A stretch of DNA of 64,000 nt from Pedobacter sp. WC2423 (GTDB taxonomy: Bacteria > Bacteroidota > Bacteroidia > Sphingobacteriales > Sphingobacteriaceae): NCBI RefSeq assembly GCF_040822065.1, contig NZ_CP162005.1, positions 3,968,001 through 4,032,000 of the forward strand, given 5' to 3'. Below are positions 16,158-25,781 of this stretch, piece after piece; the first letter of the stretch is position 1, and each line of letters opens with the position of its first letter. The notes under the pieces are model-generated. The model made no database searches. It was not told the DNA's origin and worked only from the letters and a program-made list of their open reading frames with translations. The position numbers were made by a program, and so were the translations under genes.

Positions 16158-16991
16158 TTAGTACTTCTGATAAAGATTATATAAGATCATTTTATCGCTA
16201 TCAGATAATACCGGCGTGATGTCTGCCTGTACAAAATGACGTTTAAAAGCCACAATTGCCGCTGGCAGGTTACTTACATCATAACCAATAATACGCAGGG
16301 CGATGGCCGGATCAAATTCGACAGGAGGAATTTGAAGCACATCATCGTACCATAAACCAAAACCCCGGTCAGCAAGCTGTTTCCATGGGAATTTATTAGG
16401 ATCAATTTTACGCTTAGGTGCAATATCCGAATGTCCGATAATATTTGAAGCTGGTATATTATATTTTTTCTTCAGCGAGGTTAACAGCGCAATCAGGCTG
16501 TTCATTTGTGCCTCAGAATAGGGTTCATTTCCATTGTTATCCAGTTCGATCCCTAAAGAACAAGAGTTCAGATCAGATTCATTTCCCCATTTAGCAACAC
16601 CAGCATGGTTTGCACGGAGGTAATCATTCACCATTTGTACTACTTTGCCGTCTCTTCCAACAATGTAATGTGCACTGGTTTGTGTTTCCTTCTTGATAAA
16701 AGCCCTGATTGTTCCCTCTGTAGAGGTCATCGCTGTATGGTGTATAATAATAAAATTAGGCTTACGGATACCAAAATTCACAGATCCTACAAATGACTGC
16801 TGATCAGCCGGAAGCGTCTCAATATTCTGATTTACCGGAGGCATGGCTGTCAGCATATCGCCAAACCCTTTAGCCTGGGTCTTATAGATCTTATTTGTTG
16901 CTGCGTACTTGTTCGTTGAACAGGCCGCAAGGAAAAACAGGGGGATACTTAACAGTAAAATGTTTTTACTTAAAAAGATTTGTCTCATCAT
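16158..16991 (-). CDS. N-acetylmuramoyl-L-alanine amidase, lipoprotein (Amidase_2)
   Basis: A 277-residue lipoprotein: a hydrophobic leader ends at the lipobox FLAACSTN (Cys near 24). The amidase domain (about 65-210) carries the zinc ligands of the AmpD/PGRP fold: His in IIHHTAMTS, then the GIELDNNG strand, and His and Asp in GHSDIAPKRKIDPNKFPW. It would cut the bond between MurNAc and the stem peptide in the periplasm, for recycling or remodelling. The tail (about 215-277) resembles the C-terminal peptidoglycan-binding-like extension of AmiD. Two adjacent Met codons offer starts at 16991 or 16988. Confidence 0.9.
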   Translation of the reverse strand: MMRQIFLSKNILLLSIPLFFLAACSTNKYAATNKIYKTQAKGFGDMLTAMPPVNQNIETLPADQQSFVGSVNFGIRKPNFIIIHHTAMTSTEGTIRAFIKKETQTSAHYIVGRDGKVVQMVNDYLRANHAGVAKWGNESDLNSCSLGIELDNNGNEPYSEAQMNSLIALLTSLKKKYNIPASNIIGHSDIAPKRKIDPNKFPWKQLADRGFGLWYDDVLQIPPVEFDPAIALRIIGYDVSNLPAAIVAFKRHFVQADITPVLSDSDKMILYNLYQKY

Positions 16992-17104
16992 AGGTAATTA
17001 TAAACGGTGAAATTACTAATATTTACATAAATGCGTTAGAATACACTAATGTTTATGCCCGGCTTATTATTTTTCCTAATTTAGTTGCGTTATAAAAAAT
17101 TACC

Positions 17105-18796
17105 ATGAACAAAACTACCAAAGCAGCCTTATTTTTAGCAGGATGCTCGATCATTGCAGGCATAGGATCCTGTACTAACACATCGGGAACCAAGACCGCT
17201 ACAACGACAACAACAGATAAACCAAATGCAGTCAAAGACAGTTTACAGGAATATGTACACAACAGACTGGATATTTATGAAACGGTTAAATTAACGACTA
17301 ATCTGAATGTACTGAGTGCGAATGAGCGAAAAATACTTCCTCTGCTGATTCAGGCAGCCCAGATTATGGATGAATTGTTCTGGAAACAAGCTTATCCGCA
17401 GCGGGACAGCCTGCTTGCAACGCTGAAAGATGAAAAAACCAAAGAGTTTATCAAAATAAATTATGGCCCATGGGACAGACTGAATGGTGATAAACCATTT
17501 ATTGCAGGCATTGGAGCTAAACCAGAAGGTGCTTCCTTTTATCCTGCCGGCATGACTAAAGCGGATCTGGAAAAATCTGCCTTAAAAGATAAATTCAACG
17601 CATATTCGGTGATTCAAAAGGATTCAAGTGGAAAACTGATCAGCGTTCCTTACCATGTTCTCTATGCATCAGAGCTTCAAAGAGCTTCGAGCTTATTAAA
17701 ACAAGCGGCATTAATGACTGAGGATGCAGGTTTCAAAAAATACCTGAACCTTAGAGCAGATGCCCTGATGAATGATAATTTTAATGCAAGTGATTATGCC
17801 TGGTTAGATATGAAAACCAATATCCTGGATATCATTATCGGCCCTATTGAGAATTACGAAGACAAAATGTTCAATGCGCGTACCTCTTACGAAGCTTATG
17901 TTTTAGTAAAGGATAAAGTGTGGAGCAAACGCCTGGCAAAATATGTAAGTATGCTGCCGGAATTACAAAAAGGGCTGCCTGTAGCTGAAAAATATAAAAA
18001 AGAAAAACCAGGTACAGATTCAGAATTAAACGCTTATGATGTCGTTTATTATGCTGGTGACTGTAATTCAGGCTCTAAAACGATCGCGGTTAATTTACCG
18101 AATGATGAGGTAATTCAGCAGAAAAAAGGTACACGCAGATCGCAATTGAAAAATGCAATGAAGGCTAAATTCGATAAGATCCTGGTCCCGATTGCAGCTG
18201 AACTGATTGATAAAGATCAGCAGCAATACATCAATTTTGATTCATTCTTTGCCAATGTAATGTTTCATGAAGTAGCACATGGCCTGGGTATCAAGAACAC
18301 AGTTACCGGTAAAGGTTTCGTAAAAGAAGCCCTTAAAGAGCAATCTGGATGGCTGGAAGAAGGAAAAGCAGATATATTAGGTCTTTACATGGTTACAGGC
18401 CTGCTGAAGAAAGGTGAGTTAACAGGTGATATTAAAACTTATTATACCACATTTATGGCTGGTCTGCTTCGTTCAGTAAGATTTGGCGCGTCAAGTGCAC
18501 ACGGTAAAGCAAACATGCAGTGTTTCAACTTTTTCAAAGAGAAAGGTGCATTTGTAAGAACAGCAAACGGAACCTATAAAGTAGATTTCACCAAATTCCA
18601 GACTGCAATGAATGACCTGAGCAACGTCATCCTTACCCTGCAAGGTAATGGAGATAAGGCTGCGGTAGAGAAAGTACAGAAAACCTATGCGGTAATCAGT
18701 CCCGAACTGCAGGCAGATTTAGACAGGTTAAGTAAAAAAGGAATCCCGGTTGATGTCGTATTCGAGCAGGGAGTTGATGTATTGGGTGTAAAATAA
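17105..18796 (+). CDS. M49-like zinc peptidase (dipeptidyl-peptidase III family), exported
   Basis: A 563-residue protein with an export signal and a probable lipobox (IGSC near residue 23) followed by a Thr-rich linker. The zinc site reads HEVAH at 388-392 with a downstream EEGKAD at about 418-423, where classical DPP III has HEXXGH and EECRAE. The overall order (an alpha-rich N-terminal half, zinc helix, then a helical C-terminus) fits the bacterial M49-related family. It would remove dipeptides or short peptides in the periplasm. The shorter HEXXH form is seen in some M49-like relatives and should be checked. It is monocistronic and ends in a terminator shared with the signalling operon. 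Confidence 0.78.
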   Translation: MNKTTKAALFLAGCSIIAGIGSCTNTSGTKTATTTTTDKPNAVKDSLQEYVHNRLDIYETVKLTTNLNVLSANERKILPLLIQAAQIMDELFWKQAYPQRDSLLATLKDEKTKEFIKINYGPWDRLNGDKPFIAGIGAKPEGASFYPAGMTKADLEKSALKDKFNAYSVIQKDSSGKLISVPYHVLYASELQRASSLLKQAALMTEDAGFKKYLNLRADALMNDNFNASDYAWLDMKTNILDIIIGPIENYEDKMFNARTSYEAYVLVKDKVWSKRLAKYVSMLPELQKGLPVAEKYKKEKPGTDSELNAYDVVYYAGDCNSGSKTIAVNLPNDEVIQQKKGTRRSQLKNAMKAKFDKILVPIAAELIDKDQQQYINFDSFFANVMFHEVAHGLGIKNTVTGKGFVKEALKEQSGWLEEGKADILGLYMVTGLLKKGELTGDIKTYYTTFMAGLLRSVRFGASSAHGKANMQCFNFFKEKGAFVRTANGTYKVDFTKFQTAMNDLSNVILTLQGNGDKAAVEKVQKTYAVISPELQADLDRLSKKGIPVDVVFEQGVDVLGVK

Positions 18797-18808
18797 ATAA
18801 CCCTGCAT

Positions 18809-18848
18809 AAAAATGCCGTCATATTCAAAATGAGTATGACGGCATTTT
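18809..18848. terminator. bidirectional terminator, peptidase / signalling operon
   Basis: Arms 18809-18823 and 18835-18848 pair over 14 bp with A5/T4 edges, in the gap between convergent stops. It probably ends both the M49-like gene and the long minus-strand signalling operon. Confidence 0.82.
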
Positions 18849-18861
18849 CTTTTAAAGAAGT

Positions 18862-19230
18862 TTAGGAAGGAAGGTGTTTCAAAATGATATTTTCCAGTTC
18901 CTGAATATCGAAAGGTTTAGACAAATAACCATCCGCACCTGCTTCATCTGCCAGAGACATTACATCATTGTTGGCAGAAAAATAGATAACGGGTATATTC
19001 TTTAGTTTTTCATCACTTTTTAACGCTCTGGTGGCATCAATACCACCCACGTCAGGTAACCAGTTATCCATAAAGATAATATCCGGAATATAGGCCATAA
19101 CCTGTTCTATGATATTATTCGAGGTAGATGAGGTTTTGATTTCATAACCAGCGTCTTCCAGAATAAAGGTACATAATTCAAGTATGTCGGTATTATCGTC
19201 AAAAATGAATACTTTTTTTTGCTCGGCCAT
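18862..19230 (-). CDS. single-domain response regulator
   Basis: A 122-residue receiver domain only: acidic pair in FIFDDNTD, phospho-acceptor Asp in IIFMDNWLPDVGG, the Ser switch in IYFSAN and the Lys in YLSKPFD. No output domain, so it works as a phospho-transfer or protein-binding module. It is the last gene of the kinase/CheB/CheR operon, 13 bases after cheB. Likely partners are the two hybrid kinases upstream. Confidence 0.92.
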   Translation of the reverse strand: MAEQKKVFIFDDNTDILELCTFILEDAGYEIKTSSTSNNIIEQVMAYIPDIIFMDNWLPDVGGIDATRALKSDEKLKNIPVIYFSANNDVMSLADEAGADGYLSKPFDIQELENIILKHLPS

Positions 19231-19243
19231 TTAAGAGTATAGA

Positions 19244-19807
19244 TTAGGACAACAAATTTATGAATTCTGTCATATCTTCAATGCGTAAAATGTAATCTAT
19301 TTTAGCATGGATCGCTGCTTGCTGCGGCATGTAAGAAACCTGCGCTGTAGCCGGGTCCTGAATCGCGGTAATTCCACCCCATGCTTTTACGCTGATTAAT
19401 CCATTTACCCCGTCTGAATTAGATCCAGAGAGCAATAAACACACTAATTTAGTTTTGTAAACTTCCGCGGCTGTTTGAAATGTTACATCTATTGCCGGAC
19501 GGGAATAATTTATTTTTTCTGAATAATCGAGTGAAAAACTCTTGTCTTTTTCTATCAGCGTATGGTAATCTGAAGGTGCGACATAAATTGTACCCGCCAC
19601 AATAGGTTCTTTTTCATCGATTTCTTTCACAATCAGACTGGTTCGCCCTGAAAGTAATTCTGGCAGTAGCGAGTCTGCCCCATTTTTTCTGTGAACTATG
19701 ATAATAATAGGAAAACTAAGCGCGTTGCTAAGTCCTGGCAGTACTTTCAGCAGTACATCCAGGCTTCCGGCAGAGCCTCCTATAATTAATGCTTCACAAG
19801 CTTTCAT
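19244..19807 (-). CDS. CheB-type methylesterase domain protein
   Basis: A 187-residue protein that is only the CheB catalytic domain (PF01339), with no receiver domain. The triad can be placed: Ser12 in GGSAGS, His39 in IVHRKN and Asp132 in SGSNSDGVNG. Classical CheB removes methyl groups from, or deamidates, chemoreceptor glutamates. No chemoreceptor, CheA or CheW is visible, and the start codon overlaps the CheR stop. In such operons the pair is believed to modify a kinase or a cytosolic helical partner instead; here the coiled coil of the adjacent 1197-residue kinase is a candidate substrate (inference). Confidence 0.9.
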   Translation of the reverse strand: MKACEALIIGGSAGSLDVLLKVLPGLSNALSFPIIIIVHRKNGADSLLPELLSGRTSLIVKEIDEKEPIVAGTIYVAPSDYHTLIEKDKSFSLDYSEKINYSRPAIDVTFQTAAEVYKTKLVCLLLSGSNSDGVNGLISVKAWGGITAIQDPATAQVSYMPQQAAIHAKIDYILRIEDMTEFINLLS

Positions 19808-20634
19808 TAACTTACTTTTCTCCAGATTTTTTCTGCGGGAACCCGCTTATAATTTTTAGAGAGCGGGGAAAAATCCAGTGTTTCTTTACTTCCTAAAGCA
19901 AGATAACCAAGACCTTCCAGGCTTTCATCAAAAAGATTTAAAACCTTATGCTGTAAATCCCGGTCAAAGTAAATCAGGACATTACGACACAAAATTAGCT
20001 GAAATTCATTAAAAGAGTGATCAGAAACCAAATTATGTGTAGAAAAAATCAGCCTGCTTTTTAAATCATCACTGAACTTTGCCAGAGAATAGTTTGCAGT
20101 GTAGTAACTGGAAAAATCTTTTGCACCGCCAGATAAGATATAATTTTCCGAATATTGTTTCATCTGGCTCATCGCAAACATCCCCTGCGCAGCCTTTTCC
20201 AAAACAACAGGGTTCAAATCAGTTGCATAAATTAAAGATTTATGCAAGAGGTTCAATTCCTTCAGGATAATCGAAATAGAATAGGCTTCTTCTCCAGTTG
20301 AACAACCAGCCAGCCAGATTCTTATAAAGGGATAAGTTCCAAGCTTAGGAAGCACAACATCTCTTAATGCCCTGAAAAAACCCGGGTCCCTGAACATTTC
20401 GGTCACATTGACCGTAATCTGCTCTACAAATCGTTTAAAATAAGTGGTATCATTATTTATAGTATACCGGAACTCCGCAAAACTTACCTGCTTATCCAGA
20501 GAATATAACCTGAATATTCTCCTTTTAATAGATGCTTTGGAATAACCTGTAAAATCATATCCGTAATGTTCCAGCAAATCTGCCAGCAAGATTTCGACCT
20601 GCTCGTCAGTAATTACAGATAATTCCTGGCTCAT
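19807..20634 (-). CDS. CheR-type protein-glutamate methyltransferase
   Basis: A 275-residue protein with the CheR all-alpha N-terminal domain (about 10-75), the VNVTEMFRD segment at 75-83 and the SAM-binding loop AGCSTGEEAYS at 109-119, followed by LILCRNVLIYF. It transfers methyl groups from S-adenosylmethionine to glutamates. There is no beta-subdomain loss or truncation and no TPR or PAS extension. It overlaps cheB by one base and abuts the upstream response regulator gene, so the three are coupled. Chemotaxis is unlikely as the role because no receptor or CheA is nearby. Confidence 0.92.
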   Translation of the reverse strand: MSQELSVITDEQVEILLADLLEHYGYDFTGYSKASIKRRIFRLYSLDKQVSFAEFRYTINNDTTYFKRFVEQITVNVTEMFRDPGFFRALRDVVLPKLGTYPFIRIWLAGCSTGEEAYSISIILKELNLLHKSLIYATDLNPVVLEKAAQGMFAMSQMKQYSENYILSGGAKDFSSYYTANYSLAKFSDDLKSRLIFSTHNLVSDHSFNEFQLILCRNVLIYFDRDLQHKVLNLFDESLEGLGYLALGSKETLDFSPLSKNYKRVPAEKIWRKVS

Positions 20635-21006
20635 TTAAATATATTTAACTAATAAATCGGTTAAGCTATCTACGTTAATAGGCTTGGACACATAACCAAC
20701 TGCACCTGCATTCAGGCAGCGTTCTTTATCTCCAAGCATTGCCTGCGCAGTAACCGCAATAACAGGAATTTCTTTTAATTCAGGATCTTTACTCATGATT
20801 GCCATGGCTTCATAACCATCCATTCCAGGCATCATCATATCCATTAATACTACTGCAATATCTTTTTGTTCTTCCAGCAATTGTAAACCTTCTTCACCAC
20901 CAATTGCCGAAACGCATTGATAACCTTTAGATTTTAACACTGCCTTTAAGGCAAAGATATTCCTGTTATCGTCATCTATTATTAATACTTTTCTCTTCTT
21001 TTCCAT
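20635..21006 (-). CDS. single-domain response regulator
   Basis: A 123-residue receiver domain with VLIIDDDNRNIFALKAVL, the phospho-Asp in VVLMDMMMPGMDGYEAM and the Lys in YVSKPIN. It closely resembles the third receiver domain of the adjacent hybrid kinase (DDDVRNIFSL... MDMMMPEMDGYES), which suggests duplication within the operon. It sits 21 bases after the kinase stop and directly before cheR. No output domain. Confidence 0.93.
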   Translation of the reverse strand: MEKKRKVLIIDDDNRNIFALKAVLKSKGYQCVSAIGGEEGLQLLEEQKDIAVVLMDMMMPGMDGYEAMAIMSKDPELKEIPVIAVTAQAMLGDKERCLNAGAVGYVSKPINVDSLTDLLVKYI

Positions 21007-21027
21007 ACCTTAAAACATGGTAGTTTA

Positions 21028-24000
21028 TTAGTTTTTATCATAAAGCCATACCCGCAATAATGAAATCAGCTGATCTACATCGACCGGCTTGGAGATATAG
21101 TCAGATGCACCGGCAGCGATACATTTTTCTCTATCTCCCATCATTGCTTTCGCGGTAACAGCCAGAATAGGTAATTGTTTAAACGTACTTATTTTCCTGA
21201 TCTCCTTAGTGCTCTCATATCCGTCCATTTCCGGCATCATCATGTCCATGAGCACAAGATCCACCGATGGATTCTCTTTAAGCAGCTGTAGTGCCTCTTT
21301 TCCATCAGTAGCGGCTAATACCTTCATCTTATGTTGTTCCAGTGCCTTAGTCAGAGAAAAAATGTTCCTGACATCGTCATCGGCAATCAATACGGTTTTA
21401 TTGTGCAGCACTTCATATAAGCCACCCAGCGTTTCAGTCGATTTCTTTGTTTTGCTTTCGATTGCTTTTTCTTCTACCAAATGCAGGAAAAGCCCAGCTT
21501 CATCCAGAATACGCTGATAAGAATGTGCCGTTTTTACGACAATAGAATCTGCATATTGCTTAATTCTGCGTTCTTCTCCCTGAGACAGGTTTTTACCGGT
21601 AAAAATAATGATAGGAAGATTCTCTAATCCTTCACTCTTTTTAATTGTTTCCAGTGTCAGGTAAGCATTCTTATCCGGGATGCCCATATCCAGGATCACA
21701 CAATCTACTTCTTTACGCTGCAATGCATCAACTCCCTCTGCAACATTATTTACGACTTCGGTTTGTATGGCATGATTACTTAAAAAGTAGCTTAATGCTT
21801 TTGCATGTTGCTGATTTTCTTCCACAATCAACACCTTTTTAGGGTGACGGCTTAAAGCATGTTCCAGCTTTTGGAAAATCTGCTGCATATGTTCCAATGC
21901 AACCGGCTTATTGATAAAATCAACTGCTCCTTTTAGCAGGCTTTCCTTTTTAACTTCCAAAGAAGACATGATATGTACAGGAATCGGTCTTGTTTTCGGA
22001 TTCGCTTTCAGCTCTTCCATTACCTGCCAGCCATCTTTCACTGGTAGTTGTATATCCAGCAGAATTGCCAGTGGCATAAAGTGATTTGCCAGTTCAATAC
22101 CAATATCTCCCCTAACAGCAACTATTCCCTTATAATTTCTTTTGCGGGTAAAGTTTAATAGTGCTTTGGCAAAAGAAGTATCATCTTCAATAATCAAGAT
22201 AATCTTGTCTCCTTTGACAATGGTTCCACGGTCATCTTCAATTTCCTGCGGGATATGATCTACTGTGTAGCGTTCAGCCAATGCTGTTCCTTCTGTTTCA
22301 ATAACCTCTGTATCACTGTAATCATAAGTTGCATGGATTTCTTCTTCGAGTTCAGCTGCAATACCATCTATAGGCAAAATAAGGGTGAACGTACTACCCG
22401 TATTTTCTGCACTCGTCAATTCTATTTCACCACCTAATAATTTAGCCAGTTCTCTGCTGATCGAAAGCCCAAGCCCCGTTCCGCCAAACTTCCTTCTGGT
22501 TGACCCGTCGGCTTGCTGAAAAGCTTCAAAGACCAGTCCCTGTTTAGCCGCAGGAATACCAATTCCAGTATCAGTTACTTTGAAGATCATTGCATTATTT
22601 GCCTGATCACTATAAATATTCAAGGATACACTTCCCTTAGCTGTAAACTTAATTGCATTGGATAGTAAATTCTTTAGAATTTGTTCCAGACGCATCTTAT
22701 CGGTGTAAAGTGTGGAGAGCTCACCATGTTGCTCAATCTTAAATTCCAGTTGTTTGTTTTTAGCTATCGGATTGAATAAAGAACGCATATCTGAACACAC
22801 CTCATTCAGACTGATATCTGCCAGTTCTAATTTCATTTTCCCTGCCTCAATTTTAGAGAGGTCAAGAATCTCATCAATCAAGCCTAATAAACCTTGTCCC
22901 GAACTCTGAATAACTTCAGCATATTCTATATATTCCGGATCCAGCTCCTCATTATCAGACATCAGTTTAGAGAGCAGCAAGATCGAATTTAAAGGTGTTC
23001 GTAACTCATGAGACATATTGGCCAGGAATTCTGACTTATATTTCGTGCTTTGTTCCAGTTGCTCAGATTTCTGTTGAATCTCCACATTATGTTCATGGAT
23101 CATCTGATTTTTCTCTTCCAGCAAGGTTGTTCTTTCTTCGAGTTCCTGGTTGCTTTGTAAAAGCTCTTCCTGTTGTACGCGAAGTTCTTCTTCAGAAGTT
23201 TGTATCTTTTGAGTTTGCGCTTCTAATTCCGCATTCAGGCCTTCCAGCTCGCTATGCTGTGCTTGTAATTCTTCTGCCTGCGCCTGCGTTTCTTCCAGGA
23301 ATTCCTGCAATTTCTTACGGTTCTGGGCCACATGAACGGCTACTCCTATATTGGTCGCAATATTATTGAAAAAGTCCAGCTGCAATTGACTAAATTTATT
23401 TAAAGAGCCAAACTCCATAACTCCAACGATCACATTATCCCTGATTACAGGTACTGCAACAATATTTTTAGGTTTTGTATTCCCAGCTGCATAACTGATG
23501 GTAAGCTCTCCGTCAGGAATATCGTTCAGCAAAATCTGCTTACCGGATTTCAGTACCTGACCAACCAGCCCTTCTCCTTCTTTCAGGGTTTGCTTTCCCT
23601 GATCTGCTAATAAGGCATAACTTCCTGCCATATGCAGCTCCCGGTCTCCTTCTAAAAGATAAAATGCTGCTACTTGTGCACTGGTATGCTGAATAATGTT
23701 TTCTAAAATATCATTGGCCAGCGTTTCTATATTTTTCTCGCCAACCATTTTATCGTTCAGGTTTGCAATACCAGATTGCAGCCATTCTTTGTCAGCCAGT
23801 AAAGAGAAAGAGTATTGTAAAGATTCTGCCATCGAGTTCAGCGAGACTGCCAATCTTCCTAAACCATCTTCTGAGGCTTCATCCAGCCTGATCTGATAAT
23901 TTCCACTGGAAATCTGAGCAGCTATTTCCTGAATCGCCTGAATCCTGCGCTCAACTTCTCTATTGGTTTCTTCCAGTTCTTGCTGTAACCCGATTCTTGC

Positions 24001-24621
24001 ATCGAAATCTGTTGAAACTCTGCGGTAAAAGAAGATAGTAATTAAAATGGCCAGTAATGCTGCCAAAATGATTAAGACTGGCGTAAAATCAGCCAGTTTA
24101 CTCTGACTTGCAGTACGTCTGGCCAGTAAACTCTGTTCTTCAGCCTGCATAGCTTTAATTACATCCCTGGCTTTATCCATATAGGCTTTACCGGTAAGCA
24201 GGTCGCCTATGCTTACGGATCCACCTTTCTTTTTAATGGCAATAGTTTTTTCAAGTATACCTAAACGGCCTTCAATAATTTCTCTTAATTTATTGATATT
24301 GACCTGCTGTGCAGAATTATCTGTAGTTTGACGCTGTAAGGTATCCAGTAAAAGTACCGCTTCGGCTTTAGCACCTTTATAGGGATCAAGAAACACTTCA
24401 TCACCTGTAAGCAAAAATCCCCGTTGTCCAGTTTCTGCATCTTTTAAAACCGATAAAACACTATCTGTATGCCTGATTACAGCATTACTATGAGATACCA
24501 GATCTGAGTTTTTAATCAGGTGACTGATACTTAAATAGGAAGCAAACGAACTGATAAAAAGCAATAATAAAGATAAACCCAATCCAAAACGCAGGTTTTT
24601 TTTTAATGTTTTTTTGATCAT
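21028..24621 (-). CDS. hybrid sensor histidine kinase: CHASE3-HAMP-GAF-HisKA-HATPase-REC-REC-REC
   Basis: A 1197-residue inner-membrane kinase. Order: membrane helix (about 12-34); CHASE3 sensor (about 40-175, with DAETGQRGFLLTG); second helix (about 180-198); HAMP (about 205-270); GAF (about 290-430); a long coiled coil rich in Gln/Glu (about 430-530); HisKA with the phospho-His at 538 in NMSHELRTPLNS; HATPase (to about 760, with DTGIGIP and GGTGLGLS); then three receivers starting near 806, 926 and 1073. The multi-receiver tail implies an internal relay. It is the central gene of the operon with CheR and CheB. The signal is unknown. Confidence 0.94.
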   Translation of the reverse strand: MIKKTLKKNLRFGLGLSLLLLFISSFASYLSISHLIKNSDLVSHSNAVIRHTDSVLSVLKDAETGQRGFLLTGDEVFLDPYKGAKAEAVLLLDTLQRQTTDNSAQQVNINKLREIIEGRLGILEKTIAIKKKGGSVSIGDLLTGKAYMDKARDVIKAMQAEEQSLLARRTASQSKLADFTPVLIILAALLAILITIFFYRRVSTDFDARIGLQQELEETNREVERRIQAIQEIAAQISSGNYQIRLDEASEDGLGRLAVSLNSMAESLQYSFSLLADKEWLQSGIANLNDKMVGEKNIETLANDILENIIQHTSAQVAAFYLLEGDRELHMAGSYALLADQGKQTLKEGEGLVGQVLKSGKQILLNDIPDGELTISYAAGNTKPKNIVAVPVIRDNVIVGVMEFGSLNKFSQLQLDFFNNIATNIGVAVHVAQNRKKLQEFLEETQAQAEELQAQHSELEGLNAELEAQTQKIQTSEEELRVQQEELLQSNQELEERTTLLEEKNQMIHEHNVEIQQKSEQLEQSTKYKSEFLANMSHELRTPLNSILLLSKLMSDNEELDPEYIEYAEVIQSSGQGLLGLIDEILDLSKIEAGKMKLELADISLNEVCSDMRSLFNPIAKNKQLEFKIEQHGELSTLYTDKMRLEQILKNLLSNAIKFTAKGSVSLNIYSDQANNAMIFKVTDTGIGIPAAKQGLVFEAFQQADGSTRRKFGGTGLGLSISRELAKLLGGEIELTSAENTGSTFTLILPIDGIAAELEEEIHATYDYSDTEVIETEGTALAERYTVDHIPQEIEDDRGTIVKGDKIILIIEDDTSFAKALLNFTRKRNYKGIVAVRGDIGIELANHFMPLAILLDIQLPVKDGWQVMEELKANPKTRPIPVHIMSSLEVKKESLLKGAVDFINKPVALEHMQQIFQKLEHALSRHPKKVLIVEENQQHAKALSYFLSNHAIQTEVVNNVAEGVDALQRKEVDCVILDMGIPDKNAYLTLETIKKSEGLENLPIIIFTGKNLSQGEERRIKQYADSIVVKTAHSYQRILDEAGLFLHLVEEKAIESKTKKSTETLGGLYEVLHNKTVLIADDDVRNIFSLTKALEQHKMKVLAATDGKEALQLLKENPSVDLVLMDMMMPEMDGYESTKEIRKISTFKQLPILAVTAKAMMGDREKCIAAGASDYISKPVDVDQLISLLRVWLYDKN

Positions 24622-24636
24622 AAAAAGGAAATATTT

Positions 24637-25761
24637 TTAAGCTGTCTCTGTTGTTGAAATTAAAGGAATATTGAAGTAAAATTCAGATCCCTCTCCTAAA
24701 ATACTATTTACACCTACTGTGCCGCCATGTCTGCCGATAATTTCGGCAGAAATATATAAACCAATTCCTAAGCCCTGGAAATGGATAGATGTTTCCTCTA
24801 CCCGGTAAAATTTATCAAAGACATTCTTTTGCTGCTCTGGCTCAATACCAATTCCGAAATCTCTCACCGCTACCGTTACCCGGTCATCTGCTACTGTCAC
24901 ATTAATATGGACTTCTGTTGTTCCAGGAGCATATTTAATGGCATTGGTCAGAAAATTCACCACCACCTGCTCAATCCGCATTTCATCTGCAAAGATTTCA
25001 CCAGGGACATGTCCATTTTTTATAATGGTAAATTCAGGATTAGATTGATGGATTACTTCTAAAATGTTATCCAGCAAAGTATTCAGATTGAAGTATTGTT
25101 TATTAAACTTCAGTTTTCCGCTTTCAATTTTAGAAATATCAAGCAAATCAGCAATCAGGTCACTCAGCTTATCCAGTTGCAACTGAGCTTTCTTTAAATG
25201 CTTTTTTACCGTTGGAATATCTCCCTTGTCGACACTTCTTTCCAATAATTGCACATATCCCTTTACACTGGTTAAAGGGGTCTTTAACTCATGACTGGCA
25301 ATACTGATAAATTCATCTTTTTTTCTTTCTGCTCTTTTTCTGAATTCTATTTCTTCAAGCAGCGTTTTCTGAATCTCTATGAGTTTTCTGCTTTGTTCAT
25401 AGATTCTGTAAAAGGTTTTTACCTTTAAAAGCAGAATATTGATATCTACAGGCTTGGTAATATAATCCAGGCCGCCAGAAGAATAACCTTTAGTGATAAA
25501 GCTGAGTTCAGTATTTGCGGCTGATAAAAAGATAATAGCCGTTTCTTTCGCCTTACTGTATCCTGCAATGGCTTCTGCAACTTCAAAACCATCCATCCCA
25601 GGCATCTGAACATCTAATATGATTAATACGTAAGCCGTTTTAAGCACTTTTTTCAAAGCCTCTTCTCCTGAGGAAGCTGTATCGACTTCAAAATTGTGTC
25701 TTTCGAGAACTTTTTTTAGCGAGATCAGATTCTCTGGTGTATCGTCTACAATTAGGATCAT
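24637..25761 (-). CDS. hybrid response regulator / histidine kinase (REC-HisKA-HATPase)
   Basis: A 374-residue soluble protein with a receiver at the front (1-120, VDDTPENL, phospho-Asp in IILDVQMPGMDG, Lys in YITKPVD) and a kinase core behind (HisKA with SIASHELKTPLTS near 155; HATPase to the end with DFGIGIEPEQ and GLGIGLY). No membrane segment. The REC-first order suggests that its kinase activity is switched by phosphorylation from another kinase, most simply the 1197-residue protein whose gene starts 16 bases downstream. Upstream by 20 bases lies the zinc peptidase gene, possibly in the same transcript. Confidence 0.93.
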   Translation of the reverse strand: MILIVDDTPENLISLKKVLERHNFEVDTASSGEEALKKVLKTAYVLIILDVQMPGMDGFEVAEAIAGYSKAKETAIIFLSAANTELSFITKGYSSGGLDYITKPVDINILLLKVKTFYRIYEQSRKLIEIQKTLLEEIEFRKRAERKKDEFISIASHELKTPLTSVKGYVQLLERSVDKGDIPTVKKHLKKAQLQLDKLSDLIADLLDISKIESGKLKFNKQYFNLNTLLDNILEVIHQSNPEFTIIKNGHVPGEIFADEMRIEQVVVNFLTNAIKYAPGTTEVHINVTVADDRVTVAVRDFGIGIEPEQQKNVFDKFYRVEETSIHFQGLGIGLYISAEIIGRHGGTVGVNSILGEGSEFYFNIPLISTTETA

Positions 25762-25781
25762 TATGATGAATAAATAATAAT

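Noticed and set aside
18862..20634. Chemotaxis locus
   Set aside because: CheB and CheR alone are not chemotaxis; no CheA, CheW, receptor or flagellar gene is in the window.
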